The position numbers were made by a program, and so were the translations under genes. DNA of 6,000 bases from a bacterium (GTDB lineage Bacteria; Patescibacteriota; Microgenomatia; Levybacterales; UBA12049): NCBI GenBank assembly GCA_021820025.1, contig JAKAEF010000065.1:1-6000 (forward strand), in the 5' to 3' direction. Positions 1-5,539 of the stretch are shown here, one piece after another. The notes beneath the pieces were generated by a model, which saw only the letters and a list, made by a program, of their open reading frames with translations, made no database searches and was not told the DNA's origin. Numbering within the stretch: position 1 is the first letter of the stretch; each line of letters begins with the position of its first letter.

Positions 1-882
1 GGGATAACCTCAGATGGTGGAAGCCGAATTCAGTTTCAGGTACAGCAAATTTTTCAAAATGGAGAAGCATACATGCTTATTCCTACCGATGGCACTCAAA
101 TGGGACCAATTATGCTTAAACCTTTTGTTTATGCAGGAAATGCAAAAGATGCAGAAGCAGATAAATTGGCCTTTGTAAATCATCAACTTATTTTACAAAG
201 ATCCAATGAGGCTGGGGTATCTAGAATTCCCCAAGGACATGGATTTTTACATATAGAACAAGGTCCACAGGCAGGCTGGTATTCTATTGAATCGGCAGTA
301 CCAGGAGTAGCACTTGATACCTTTATGCAAACACATAACCTAACAGTAAAACAAAGATTACAGATTTTTGCACAAGTTGCAGAAACAATTACCGCGTTGC
401 ATCAAGTACCAACTCAACCTTATGAAGATGAAGATCCTTATATTGGTGTTGTTCATAGAGATCTTAATCCTAGAAATATTCTAGTAGCAGAAGATGGAAC
501 AGTGCATATTATTGATTTTGGAGCATCAGGTATCAATGGCATACCTACTGGACACGAAAGAGTTATGTTTGCTGTTGACGGATTTAGAGCACTAGAACAA
601 ATGAATCCTCAACAACCTGCATTAACTTCAAATGATGATTATGCATTAGGAATAATTCTGTACCATTTATTTGGAGGAGAAACAACAGATGATGCATTAT
701 TCCAAGCAGCAATTGACAACGAACAAAGTCCTCTTGTAGGGTCACCAATTTTTGAAAATCTCCGTCAAACAAACCCAGATATTGCAAATATGTTATTTTA
801 CGCAACACAAATTTCTCCAGATCTACGCGCTACAGCAGCTCAATTGACACAAGCAGCAATGAATGCAATTGCAATACGGTAA
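1..882 (+). CDS. Ser/Thr protein kinase-like protein, 5' end outside the window
   Basis: This is a eukaryotic-like protein kinase fold, expected to phosphorylate Ser/Thr on an unknown target. The reading frame is open from base 1. An ATG at 73 has GGAGA 7 nt upstream, but the codons before it appear to encode kinase strand beta1 (FQVQQIFQNG), so the true start probably lies off the left edge. Visible kinase landmarks, in order, are: a candidate beta3 lysine in IMLKPF (118-120); the catalytic loop HRDLNPRN (HRD at 454-462, Asn at 475-477); DFG (514-522); ALE in place of APE (589-597); and the helix-F motif DDYALG (634-651). Oddities: the usual HRDLKPxN lysine is Asn, and no clear helix-C glutamate is seen around NHQLILQRS. 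The catalytic Asp and metal-binding residues remain, so activity is plausible. The C-lobe ends soon after helix F, with no transmembrane or sensor domain downstream. The stop (880-882) lies 2 bp from the end of the convergent upp gene. Confidence 0.85.
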   Translation, partial: GITSDGGSRIQFQVQQIFQNGEAYMLIPTDGTQMGPIMLKPFVYAGNAKDAEADKLAFVNHQLILQRSNEAGVSRIPQGHGFLHIEQGPQAGWYSIESAVPGVALDTFMQTHNLTVKQRLQIFAQVAETITALHQVPTQPYEDEDPYIGVVHRDLNPRNILVAEDGTVHIIDFGASGINGIPTGHERVMFAVDGFRALEQMNPQQPALTSNDDYALGIILYHLFGGETTDDALFQAAIDNEQSPLVGSPIFENLRQTNPDIANMLFYATQISPDLRATAAQLTQAAMNAIAIR

Positions 883-884
883 TT

Positions 885-1514
885 TTATCCCTCTGTTCCA
901 AAGTATCTATCACCAAAATCTCCAAGTCCTGGAATAATATATTTTTTGTCATTTAACGTTTCATCTACAGCTGCAGTAATTATTTGAATATTTGAGAATT
1001 GCGCATGTACTTTTTCTATCCCTTCTGGCGCACAAATTACCGTAACAATTCTCATTTCTTTAGGAGAAAATGAAGAAATTTTTTCAAGAGTTTTTATCAT
1101 TGAGCCACCCGTTGCCAACATGGGGTCTGCTACAATAACAATTGAGTCTTGAGTAATTTTTGGCAAATTATTGTAATATTCATAGGCTATTGCAGTTTGC
1201 TCGTCTCTTTTTAATCCCAAAAATCCAACAGGCATTGTTGGAATAAGTTGCAAAGCAGCAGGCATCATAGAAAGACCTGCCCGTAAAATGGTGACAAATA
1301 TAAAGTTCCCATGTAAAAAATTTGTTGTTGTAGGACCAATTGGTGTTTCTATTTGGGTTGCAACATAATCAGATTCTTTAAGTGCTTTAACTAATAATTG
1401 CTGAGAAATTTTATCTGCAAAATGTCTAAATTTTACAATATCGGTATTTTTATCCCGTAAATACGAAAGAGCATCTTGAGTAATTGGAGAAGTATCTATA
1501 AGAACATTTTGCAC
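885..1514 (-). CDS. upp: Uracil phosphoribosyltransferase
   Basis: A cytosolic pyrimidine-salvage enzyme that converts uracil and PRPP to UMP and pyrophosphate. The 209-residue length is typical of the family. Recognisable motifs are ILRAG (77-80), the PRPP-binding loop VADPMLATGGS (128-138) and the C-terminal uracil-binding segment PGLGDFGDRYFGT (195-207); family members more often have GDAGD where this has GDFGD. All expected catalytic segments are present and the frame is intact, so it should be functional. The start is GTG at 1514-1512: an in-frame TGA lies 18 bp upstream and there is no early ATG to use instead. No Shine-Dalgarno sequence precedes it, but an extended -10 element ends 6 nt before the GTG, suggesting a leaderless message. 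It follows the 421-residue gene on the same strand, 38 bp away, and converges on the kinase gene with only 2 bp between stops. Confidence 0.96.
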   Translation of the reverse strand: MQNVLIDTSPITQDALSYLRDKNTDIVKFRHFADKISQQLLVKALKESDYVATQIETPIGPTTTNFLHGNFIFVTILRAGLSMMPAALQLIPTMPVGFLGLKRDEQTAIAYEYYNNLPKITQDSIVIVADPMLATGGSMIKTLEKISSFSPKEMRIVTVICAPEGIEKVHAQFSNIQIITAAVDETLNDKKYIIPGLGDFGDRYFGTEG

Positions 1515-1520
1515 GAGATT

Positions 1521-1529
1521 AGTATATCA
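1521..1529 (-). promoter_or_regulatory. Extended -10 promoter of upp
   Basis: On the minus strand, TGA directly precedes TATACT (1526-1521), matching the TGn extended -10 form. Only 6 nt separate the hexamer from the GTG start, so transcription would begin at or next to the start codon. No convincing -35 box lies 16-18 nt upstream, as is usual when TGn is present. Confidence 0.6.
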
Positions 1530-1552
1530 GAATAAAAAAAATTTGCAGTAAT

Positions 1553-2818
1553 TTATATCCCAACTGTTTCTTGAGCAGTACGTAAAATTGCTATAGCTTG
1601 ATTTCTTTCTTCTTCTGACAGTGCAGAAGGCAGTCCTTTAAATACTTGTGTATATGTTCTTCCGTTAAATGCCGATAACGAAATAGTGCCATTTGTATAA
1701 ATATTCAAAATAGAAGATCGTTTTCTTTGTCCTGTTTCATCTAGCTCTGCTGTTTCTTCATACACACACACTCCCAATCGAATTGCATCTGGTTCTGTTT
1801 TGGCAATTGAAGCAACATTAACGGCAATTCTGCCTTTTTCTAAAATTCTCTCAACCGGCATTGCTTCACTTGGGAAAAAGCTACCGGTAAGACGTGTTTG
1901 GGATTCTAAATGTGCGGTAACGGTAGGAATAAATCCTATCCATTGGATTTCTTTCCCTTGCACAACAGAAACAGCATGTTCTTTTTGTAAATCATACAAA
2001 GCAGCAAGAATATGCACTTTTGTAATATTTCTAACACCCATCTGTGCAAGCTGGTGCGATAAATCCATACTATTTACAGGACCCAAGGCTGTATTGAGTA
2101 TTGTTTGCATTGCTATTTTTAACTCTGCAATTGTTGTTTGTTCTCTTTGCCATACTATTCTGTCTCCTCTTCTCGCAAAATATAAAGGCATTGCTATATT
2201 CATAGCTGCTGCCTGATCAAAGTATTTTGCTCTTTTTGTTGCCTCTGCAGCGGCTCTAGTTTCTGGAGCTGTTATTGCAGCCATGACTTTTGTATTAAAC
2301 GTTTCATCTTGACGCAAGAGGTGTAATGCTCTGGAAGAAGCTCTTCGCCTGCCCGCATCTTCTGCAGATTTTCTCCATCTTGCACGTCGTAAAATAGGAC
2401 TTCTGGCAAATCTTCTTTCTTGTGCCTGTGCATTTGCTAAATTATATTTTCCTTTGAGTAAAACAGCGACATCATATTTGGATTGTTCTTCTGCCGGCAA
2501 AAGACTTCGTGCTCTTGTTAAAATTTGTCCTGTTATTTGGGTAACACGTTGGGGATATTTAGCTCCAATTTGCTTCATAATAACATGGCGTGAATCAGGA
2601 GTTGTAAAATAACGCACGGTAATATTCCATTCATGTACCGGAATTCTGTCTTGGGCATTGGTATCAAAACGTAAAATAGTATCGGTTGCCCGAAGTAAAT
2701 CAAAAATCTGCTGTGGAGTTCCAAGCGTTGCTAACTGATCGGAAGATATACCATATACCCGCTTTCTCTCAGATTCAGGTAAAACTGGTAATGGAGCTCG
2801 TTCTGCTTGTCTGGGCAT
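1553..2818 (-). CDS. Hypothetical protein of 421 residues with an Arg-rich centre
   Basis: I do not recognise this family. The frame is intact from ATG (2818-2816) to TAA, with no signal peptide or membrane segment, so it should be cytoplasmic. The N-terminal part (about 1-125) looks alpha/beta. A strongly basic stretch follows (about 134-169: ERRFARS, RRARWRK, GRRRASSR) that could bind nucleic acid or an acidic surface. Residues about 228-296 are helical and end in a short beta-like segment (HAVSVVQGKEIQWIGF), which resembles a winged helix-turn-helix by shape only. The C-terminal part (about 305-395) is beta-rich, with ILNIYTNGTISLSAFNGRTY, followed by a terminal helix. A nucleic-acid-binding role is possible but is an inference from charge and predicted shape. 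It lies between the small membrane-protein gene and upp, and appears to have its own promoter 6 nt before the start codon. Confidence 0.8.
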   Translation of the reverse strand: MPRQAERAPLPVLPESERKRVYGISSDQLATLGTPQQIFDLLRATDTILRFDTNAQDRIPVHEWNITVRYFTTPDSRHVIMKQIGAKYPQRVTQITGQILTRARSLLPAEEQSKYDVAVLLKGKYNLANAQAQERRFARSPILRRARWRKSAEDAGRRRASSRALHLLRQDETFNTKVMAAITAPETRAAAEATKRAKYFDQAAAMNIAMPLYFARRGDRIVWQREQTTIAELKIAMQTILNTALGPVNSMDLSHQLAQMGVRNITKVHILAALYDLQKEHAVSVVQGKEIQWIGFIPTVTAHLESQTRLTGSFFPSEAMPVERILEKGRIAVNVASIAKTEPDAIRLGVCVYEETAELDETGQRKRSSILNIYTNGTISLSAFNGRTYTQVFKGLPSALSEEERNQAIAILRTAQETVGI

Positions 2819-2824
2819 GTGCCA

Positions 2825-2853
2825 AGTGTATCAAAAAGTATCAAGAAATACAA
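2825..2853 (-). promoter_or_regulatory. Promoter of the 421-residue protein gene
   Basis: Minus strand: weak -35 TTGTAT (2853-2848), 17-nt spacer, then TGA followed by -10 TACACT (2830-2825). The ATG begins 6 nt after the hexamer, predicting a leaderless transcript. Two copies of GTATCAA (plus-strand 2828-2834 and 2838-2844) start exactly 10 bp apart across spacer and -10, so a regulator could bind there. A TATAAT at 2859-2854 is a second, more distant -10 candidate. Confidence 0.5.
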
Positions 2854-2865
2854 TTATAGGCTATT

Positions 2866-3132
2866 TTAGAGGCAAAAAGTCCCTATACAAAAGGGAAGAT
2901 CATTATCTAAATACCATTTATTGTTAAACTTTACTATTTTAATTATTTTGCCATCAGATAATTTGCAGGTACCATAGGTATCTGTTTTTGTTACCAATTG
3001 CTTGCAGTCTCTAAACGCATAGTAATTTTCAAAATTGCTGTGCGCTTTTTGCACTGTAAAAAATTGATGCAGAGCAATAATTCCAAAAATAATAAATAAA
3101 ATTACTGCAATAAGCATATATTCTTTTCTCAT
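2866..3132 (-). CDS. Small single-pass membrane protein with four cysteines
   Basis: An 88-residue protein I do not recognise. A short basic N-terminus (MRKEYM) leads into one hydrophobic segment (about residues 7-25, LIAVILFIIFGIIALHQFF), then a hydrophilic tail of about 60 residues. The tail carries Cys43, Cys56, Cys82 and Cys87. The positive-inside rule puts the tail outside the cytoplasm, where two disulfides could form; the pairing is a guess. The segment could also be an uncleaved signal anchor; there is no lipobox cysteine. I chose the ATG at 3132 because TATATT (a -10 match) ends 6 nt before it, the same geometry as upp and the neighbouring downstream gene. An in-frame GTG at 3147 would add five residues (MYIKN), but it has AAAG directly adjacent rather than a properly spaced ribosome site. 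It lies just downstream of the DUF1801 gene and could also be co-transcribed with it. Confidence 0.72.
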   Translation of the reverse strand: MRKEYMLIAVILFIIFGIIALHQFFTVQKAHSNFENYYAFRDCKQLVTKTDTYGTCKLSDGKIIKIVKFNNKWYLDNDLPFCIGTFCL

Positions 3133-3138
3133 ATTTTT

Positions 3139-3144
3139 AATATA
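3139..3144 (-). promoter_or_regulatory. -10-like hexamer before the small membrane protein
   Basis: TATATT on the minus strand, 6 nt before the ATG at 3132. There is no TGn element and no good -35, so it is weaker than the other promoters here. It matters mainly because it helps choose the ATG over the GTG at 3147. Confidence 0.3.
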
Positions 3145-3153
3145 CACCTTTAA

Positions 3154-3495
3154 TCAAGCAATTCGTTTTATTCGCAATTGTATTATTTCTTTTAACAAAT
3201 CTTGAGAAATGGGCTTATCAAAAGGGACTTGTATTGCTCCTTTTGATGTTTTGTAGATTGCTAATTTGTCTTGTAATTTTTCTATTTCTTCTCCACCATA
3301 TGGATAAATACTAATATGGTTTTTATGTACATAAAAACCCAAAAATGCTTTTCCTTTGTATGTTAATGCAGGCATAGCATAGCTTATTACTTCTTGTGCA
3401 TCTGGAACAACTTCTAAAGCAATCTTACGAATTCTTTCTAATTCTTGTTTTTTTGAAGGGTCAAAATTTTTTATATAGTCATCTATTACTGTCAT
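3154..3495 (-). CDS. DUF1801 / YdhG-like protein
   Basis: A 113-residue cytosolic protein of the DUF1801/YdhG family. Some members are described as frataxin-like iron chaperones, but the biochemical role of most is unknown. The assignment rests on family-typical segments in order: IDDYIKNF (4-11), RIRKIALEVVPDAQEVISYAMPAL (21-44), KNHISIYPY (58-66), YKTSKGAIQVPFDKP (81-95) and a closing helix, LLKEIIQLRIK. Length is normal for a single-domain member and the frame is intact. The ATG (3495-3493) shares its first base with the TAA stop of the upstream VOC gene, so the two are almost surely co-transcribed and translationally coupled. No independent Shine-Dalgarno site of any strength precedes it (only GGA 7 nt upstream). 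The residues do not reveal what substrate or metal it handles. Confidence 0.88.
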   Translation of the reverse strand: MTVIDDYIKNFDPSKKQELERIRKIALEVVPDAQEVISYAMPALTYKGKAFLGFYVHKNHISIYPYGGEEIEKLQDKLAIYKTSKGAIQVPFDKPISQDLLKEIIQLRIKRIA

Positions 3496-3860
3496 TACAT
3501 GTCCATTGGGGTAGCTATTTGAAAATAATTTCCATCTAAATCTGCAAATGTTGCAATAGTTCCTTTTGGTTCTTCTCCGGGGTGATATGGTTCTGCAATT
3601 ACTGTTGCGCCTGCTGCTTTAATTCTTTCAAATTCTTTTTCTACATCTGTTGTTCTAAAATTAAGCAATATTCTTTCTGGATTTTGGCTTTTGCCTTTTA
3701 CTTTGTCATGAGGACCAATCATAAAATAGACTTCTCCAACTTTATATCCATAATATCCGCCTTGTTCCCATTGGGGTTTGGTTTCAAACACTTTACTATA
3801 AAATTCGTTAAGTGCTTTTGGGTCCTCAGAAAATAATAATATGGAGTCGAAGGTAAGCAT
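3495..3860 (-). CDS. VOC-superfamily (glyoxalase/bleomycin-resistance fold) protein
   Basis: A 121-residue protein of the vicinal oxygen chelate fold, built from two beta-alpha-beta-beta-beta modules. Module 1 covers about residues 1-55 (ILLFSEDPKALNEFYSKVF, then YYGYKVGEVYFMIGP). Module 2 covers about 60-118 (LLNFRTTDVEKEFERIKAAGATVIAEPY, then GTIATFADLDGNYFQIATP). The DLDGN turn followed by an aromatic strand is a hallmark of the family. The usual metal ligands are not obvious: the beta1 position is Asp/Ser rather than His, and the C-terminal strand has Gln114 where Glu is common. Glyoxalase I activity should therefore not be assumed; a binding or small-molecule-modifying role is equally likely. 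The gene has the best promoter in the window and overlaps the DUF1801 gene by one base. No Shine-Dalgarno site precedes the ATG. Confidence 0.88.
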   Translation of the reverse strand: MLTFDSILLFSEDPKALNEFYSKVFETKPQWEQGGYYGYKVGEVYFMIGPHDKVKGKSQNPERILLNFRTTDVEKEFERIKAAGATVIAEPYHPGEEPKGTIATFADLDGNYFQIATPMDM

Positions 3861-3875
3861 AGTTGCTATGAAACA

Positions 3876-3904
3876 ATAATAAATTTTTTTCTATTTTTTG
3901 TCAA
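3876..3904 (-). promoter_or_regulatory. Strong sigma70-type promoter of the VOC-DUF1801 unit
   Basis: Minus strand: consensus TTGACA (3904-3899), exactly 17 nt, then TATTAT (3881-3876, five of six matches). The hexamer ends 15 nt before the ATG, so the leader would be only about 8 nt. The spacer is an A/T-rich run. This is the clearest sign in the window that the host is a bacterium. Confidence 0.8.
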
Positions 3905-3921
3905 CATGAATAGTGTAAGAA

Positions 3922-4080
3922 TTATTTTTCTAATTCTTTTTTTAAAAGCTCGAAGGTATTTCTTTTTGCCTCTTCCACACTAATTTTTGCCCCTTTTGCA
4001 GCCTTTTTAAACGTATCTTCTGTAATACTGTCAGGACTTACAACAACTGTTGGTTCATTGCAACTGCATTCATAACACAT
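3922..4080 (-). CDS. 52-residue Cys-containing mini-protein
   Basis: A short intact frame, ATG at 4080-4078 and TAA at 3924-3922, that fills most of an otherwise empty 220-bp gap. It begins MCYECSCNEPTVVV, with Cys2, Cys5 and Cys7 packed at the N-terminus, and continues as a lysine-rich helix-prone segment (EDTFKKAAKGAKISVEEAKRN, then TFELLKKELEK). The cysteines could bind a metal or be redox active, but with only three a monomer would need another ligand or a partner. I do not recognise a named family; I recall similar MCYEC-type short proteins in other prokaryotes but cannot confirm this here. It starts 3 bp after the stop of the DinB-fold gene and so is probably co-transcribed with it. A weak TATAGT (4098-4093) could give it a promoter of its own. 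A plausible coding pattern and tight spacing support it as real. Confidence 0.68.
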   Translation of the reverse strand: MCYECSCNEPTVVVSPDSITEDTFKKAAKGAKISVEEAKRNTFELLKKELEK

Positions 4081-4083
4081 ATA

Positions 4084-4560
4084 TTATATTTTACTATATT
4101 TTGAATTATTTTTAATAATTTTTATTTGTTCTAAATGTGTTGAAATATGCCGTTTTGCAATACAAAAAATATCAAACAGCGTTACTTCTTTACCATCTTT
4201 TAATGCTTTTCTTTCCCAAGCTTTTGTTGCTAAAAGATTTAAAAGTGCAAAAGTAGATTCTCTTTGTGTTTTAAACCAATTAAGCGCTAGTTTGTAATCC
4301 TGCTTGTCATAAAACATGTTATTTGCCCATTGTTCTTGATTAAATGGAGTTAGCGTTGGATTTTCTTCTGCAATAATTCTTCTTATTCTTTCGCAAAAGA
4401 TCATCTCGGTATCTGCAACATGTACAATTACCTGGTTAATACTCCATTCTGTTGGAGAAATTTTAAAATGCAGTTGTTTAGAAGAAAGATTTTTAACAGC
4501 TATTACTAACTTTTTATGAGCAGTTATATATTCCAAAAAATCTTGTTTACTGGGAACCAT
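4084..4560 (-). CDS. DinB/YfiT-fold (DUF664-like) protein
   Basis: A 158-residue cytosolic four-helix-bundle protein of the DinB/YfiT superfamily, whose characterised members are metal-dependent thiol transferases (for example bacillithiol S-transferases). The pattern matches: WSINQVIVHVADTEMIFCERI in the second helix supplies His47, and the last helix, AKRHISTHLEQI, supplies His138 and His142. Together these form the metal-binding His triad of the family. The 158-residue length is typical. The substrate and thiol cofactor cannot be told from sequence, and the DinB name does not imply a role in DNA repair. The ATG (4560-4558) lies 16 nt after a TATACT hexamer, with only a weak GAG-type ribosome site near it. 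The 52-residue gene follows 3 bp after its stop. The Tam41-like gene lies 29 bp upstream on the same strand. Confidence 0.87.
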   Translation of the reverse strand: MVPSKQDFLEYITAHKKLVIAVKNLSSKQLHFKISPTEWSINQVIVHVADTEMIFCERIRRIIAEENPTLTPFNQEQWANNMFYDKQDYKLALNWFKTQRESTFALLNLLATKAWERKALKDGKEVTLFDIFCIAKRHISTHLEQIKIIKNNSKYSKI

Positions 4561-4576
4561 AACTCTAATTAATTTT

Positions 4577-4582
4577 AGTATA
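4577..4582 (-). promoter_or_regulatory. -10 hexamer of the DinB-fold gene
   Basis: TATACT on the minus strand, 16 nt before the ATG, predicting a leader of about 9 nt. There is no recognisable -35 at 17 nt, where the sequence is the end of the Tam41-like gene. The AT-rich inverted repeat CTAA-TTAATT-TTAG (4565-4578) overlaps it and could be an operator, though AT-rich palindromes arise easily by chance. Confidence 0.42.
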
Positions 4583-4589
4583 CATTTTT

Positions 4590-5525
4590 TTATGCGGCAC
4601 GCGCTCTTCTAATTTTTCCTAATGCATATTCTATTGCATGTATTGGACCAACTGTTAAAGGATTTTTTGCAAAGTTAATAATGGCTGTTTGGCGTCTAAT
4701 TCGTCTCAGTCTTAGCATAACGTCTTCGCTTGTAGGAATTCCCTGAAGTTTTTCCCACCTGCCATCATCTAAACGGCGCACTTCTCCTCTTGCCTCATAT
4801 TCTGCAAGGATTTCTGTAAGTAATTCCTCATATTGTTGTCTACTTCTCTCAATAAGTGTTTGAATTTTATCAGGGCGTTCTACCCGCAAATCTGCCAAAT
4901 AACTAAGAGATACATATGATCCAACCAATTCACTTATAGAAAATTGCGTTTGCTGCAAACCAAGTGCCAGCCTTACTCCATCTACTCGTGCCCTATGAAT
5001 AGCAGCATCTATTTCTCCCATTTTTTCATCATTTTGAGCAATTGGCCTAACGGCAACTTTTTGCATTCTTCCTGCAACATACAAGCCAAATCCACCTTCA
5101 TCTGTTCTGTCCTTTTTTGCTAAAGCCCCATTGCACCCTTTTACAAAATTTTCTCTAGAAATAACAGCATATTTTACATGTATTGGAGGCTCTCCATCAG
5201 GCTGAGGAATATCTGTGTAGTAAAAATTAAAACCTAATTGGTTCAGTGCATCATGAAACCGTGCTGACCTTGGTCTGCCAAAATCATGCCCATGTTGTGG
5301 AATATTATCTCTATAAAATTGCAGCGTGTCTTCAACAACCAGTATCAAGTCATAACTGCTTGATGGCTTGGCATCTCCTGTTACGTGGGAACCATATTCA
5401 ATAGCACAAACTAAATTGTCTCCTGCTCTGTTTATAGCCTCGTTTGCCAATGTTCTACTAACCCTATCAGGAAGATTTGGGTTAACATGGAGACCAGTTG
5501 CTGGTTTTGCTTCTATAGCTGTCAT
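4590..5525 (-). CDS. Tam41-family phosphatidate cytidylyltransferase (CDP-diacylglycerol synthase)
   Basis: A 311-residue member of the Tam41/Mmp37 family, which makes CDP-diacylglycerol from phosphatidic acid and CTP and feeds cardiolipin synthesis in mitochondria. The assignment rests on matches along the whole length. These are: the nucleotidyltransferase motif EYGSHVTGD (43-51) with Asp59 in SYDLILVVED (57-66); the following TLQFYRDNI (67-75), like the family's PLEWHxxN; KYAVIS (118-123); LYVAGRMQK (148-156); the helical segment SLSYLADLRVERPDKIQTLIERS (about 208-230); and a C-terminal tail NPLTVGPIHAIEYALGKIRR, which fits the family's membrane-binding tail. Unlike CdsA it has no membrane-spanning segment and should be a peripheral membrane enzyme. 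Odd points: YGSHVTG replaces YGSGVF, and the N-terminus has about 25 extra residues before the first helix. The ATG (5525-5523) sits 8 nt after TATAAT. Family membership is firm; activity is inferred from known members. Confidence 0.9.
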   Translation of the reverse strand: MTAIEAKPATGLHVNPNLPDRVSRTLANEAINRAGDNLVCAIEYGSHVTGDAKPSSSYDLILVVEDTLQFYRDNIPQHGHDFGRPRSARFHDALNQLGFNFYYTDIPQPDGEPPIHVKYAVISRENFVKGCNGALAKKDRTDEGGFGLYVAGRMQKVAVRPIAQNDEKMGEIDAAIHRARVDGVRLALGLQQTQFSISELVGSYVSLSYLADLRVERPDKIQTLIERSRQQYEELLTEILAEYEARGEVRRLDDGRWEKLQGIPTSEDVMLRLRRIRRQTAIINFAKNPLTVGPIHAIEYALGKIRRARAA

Positions 5526-5533
5526 CGTGAGGC

Positions 5534-5539
5534 ATTATA
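5534..5539 (-). promoter_or_regulatory. -10 hexamer of the Tam41-family gene
   Basis: A perfect TATAAT on the minus strand, 8 nt before the ATG, so transcription would start within about 2 nt of the start codon. The best -35 at 17 nt is a poor TTACCT (5562-5557). No Shine-Dalgarno site lies between hexamer and ATG (GCCTCACG). Confidence 0.55.

Noticed and set aside
584..808. Minus-strand 74-residue open frame
   Set aside because: Antisense to the kinase C-lobe, where helix-F and ALE motifs confirm the plus-strand frame.
73..882. Start of the kinase gene at ATG 73, with GGAGA 7 nt upstream
   Set aside because: The ribosome-like site is attractive, but the open upstream frame supplies the expected beta1 strand and a start here would remove it from the kinase fold. 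Not fully excluded.
921..947. Possible terminator: TCCA-AGTCC-TGGA followed by a T run
   Set aside because: The stem is only 4 bp and the T run begins 8 nt after it, all within upp coding sequence; too weak for an intrinsic terminator.
1800..2216. Plus-strand 138-residue open frame with hydrophobic, Cys-rich translation
   Set aside because: It lies fully inside the intact 421-residue minus-strand gene, has no ribosome site or promoter, and its composition is what an antisense shadow gives.
3582..3836. Plus-strand 84-residue Phe/Cys-rich open frame
   Set aside because: Antisense to the well-supported VOC gene; the Phe/Cys bias reflects the complement of Lys/Glu/Ala codons.
4081..4110. Dedicated promoter for the 52-residue gene (TATAAT at 4088-4083 or TATAGT at 4098-4093)
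   Set aside because: TATAAT is only 2 nt from the ATG, too close to start transcription at or before it, and TATAGT lacks a -35 or TGn. The local AT richness makes such hexamers expected by chance.
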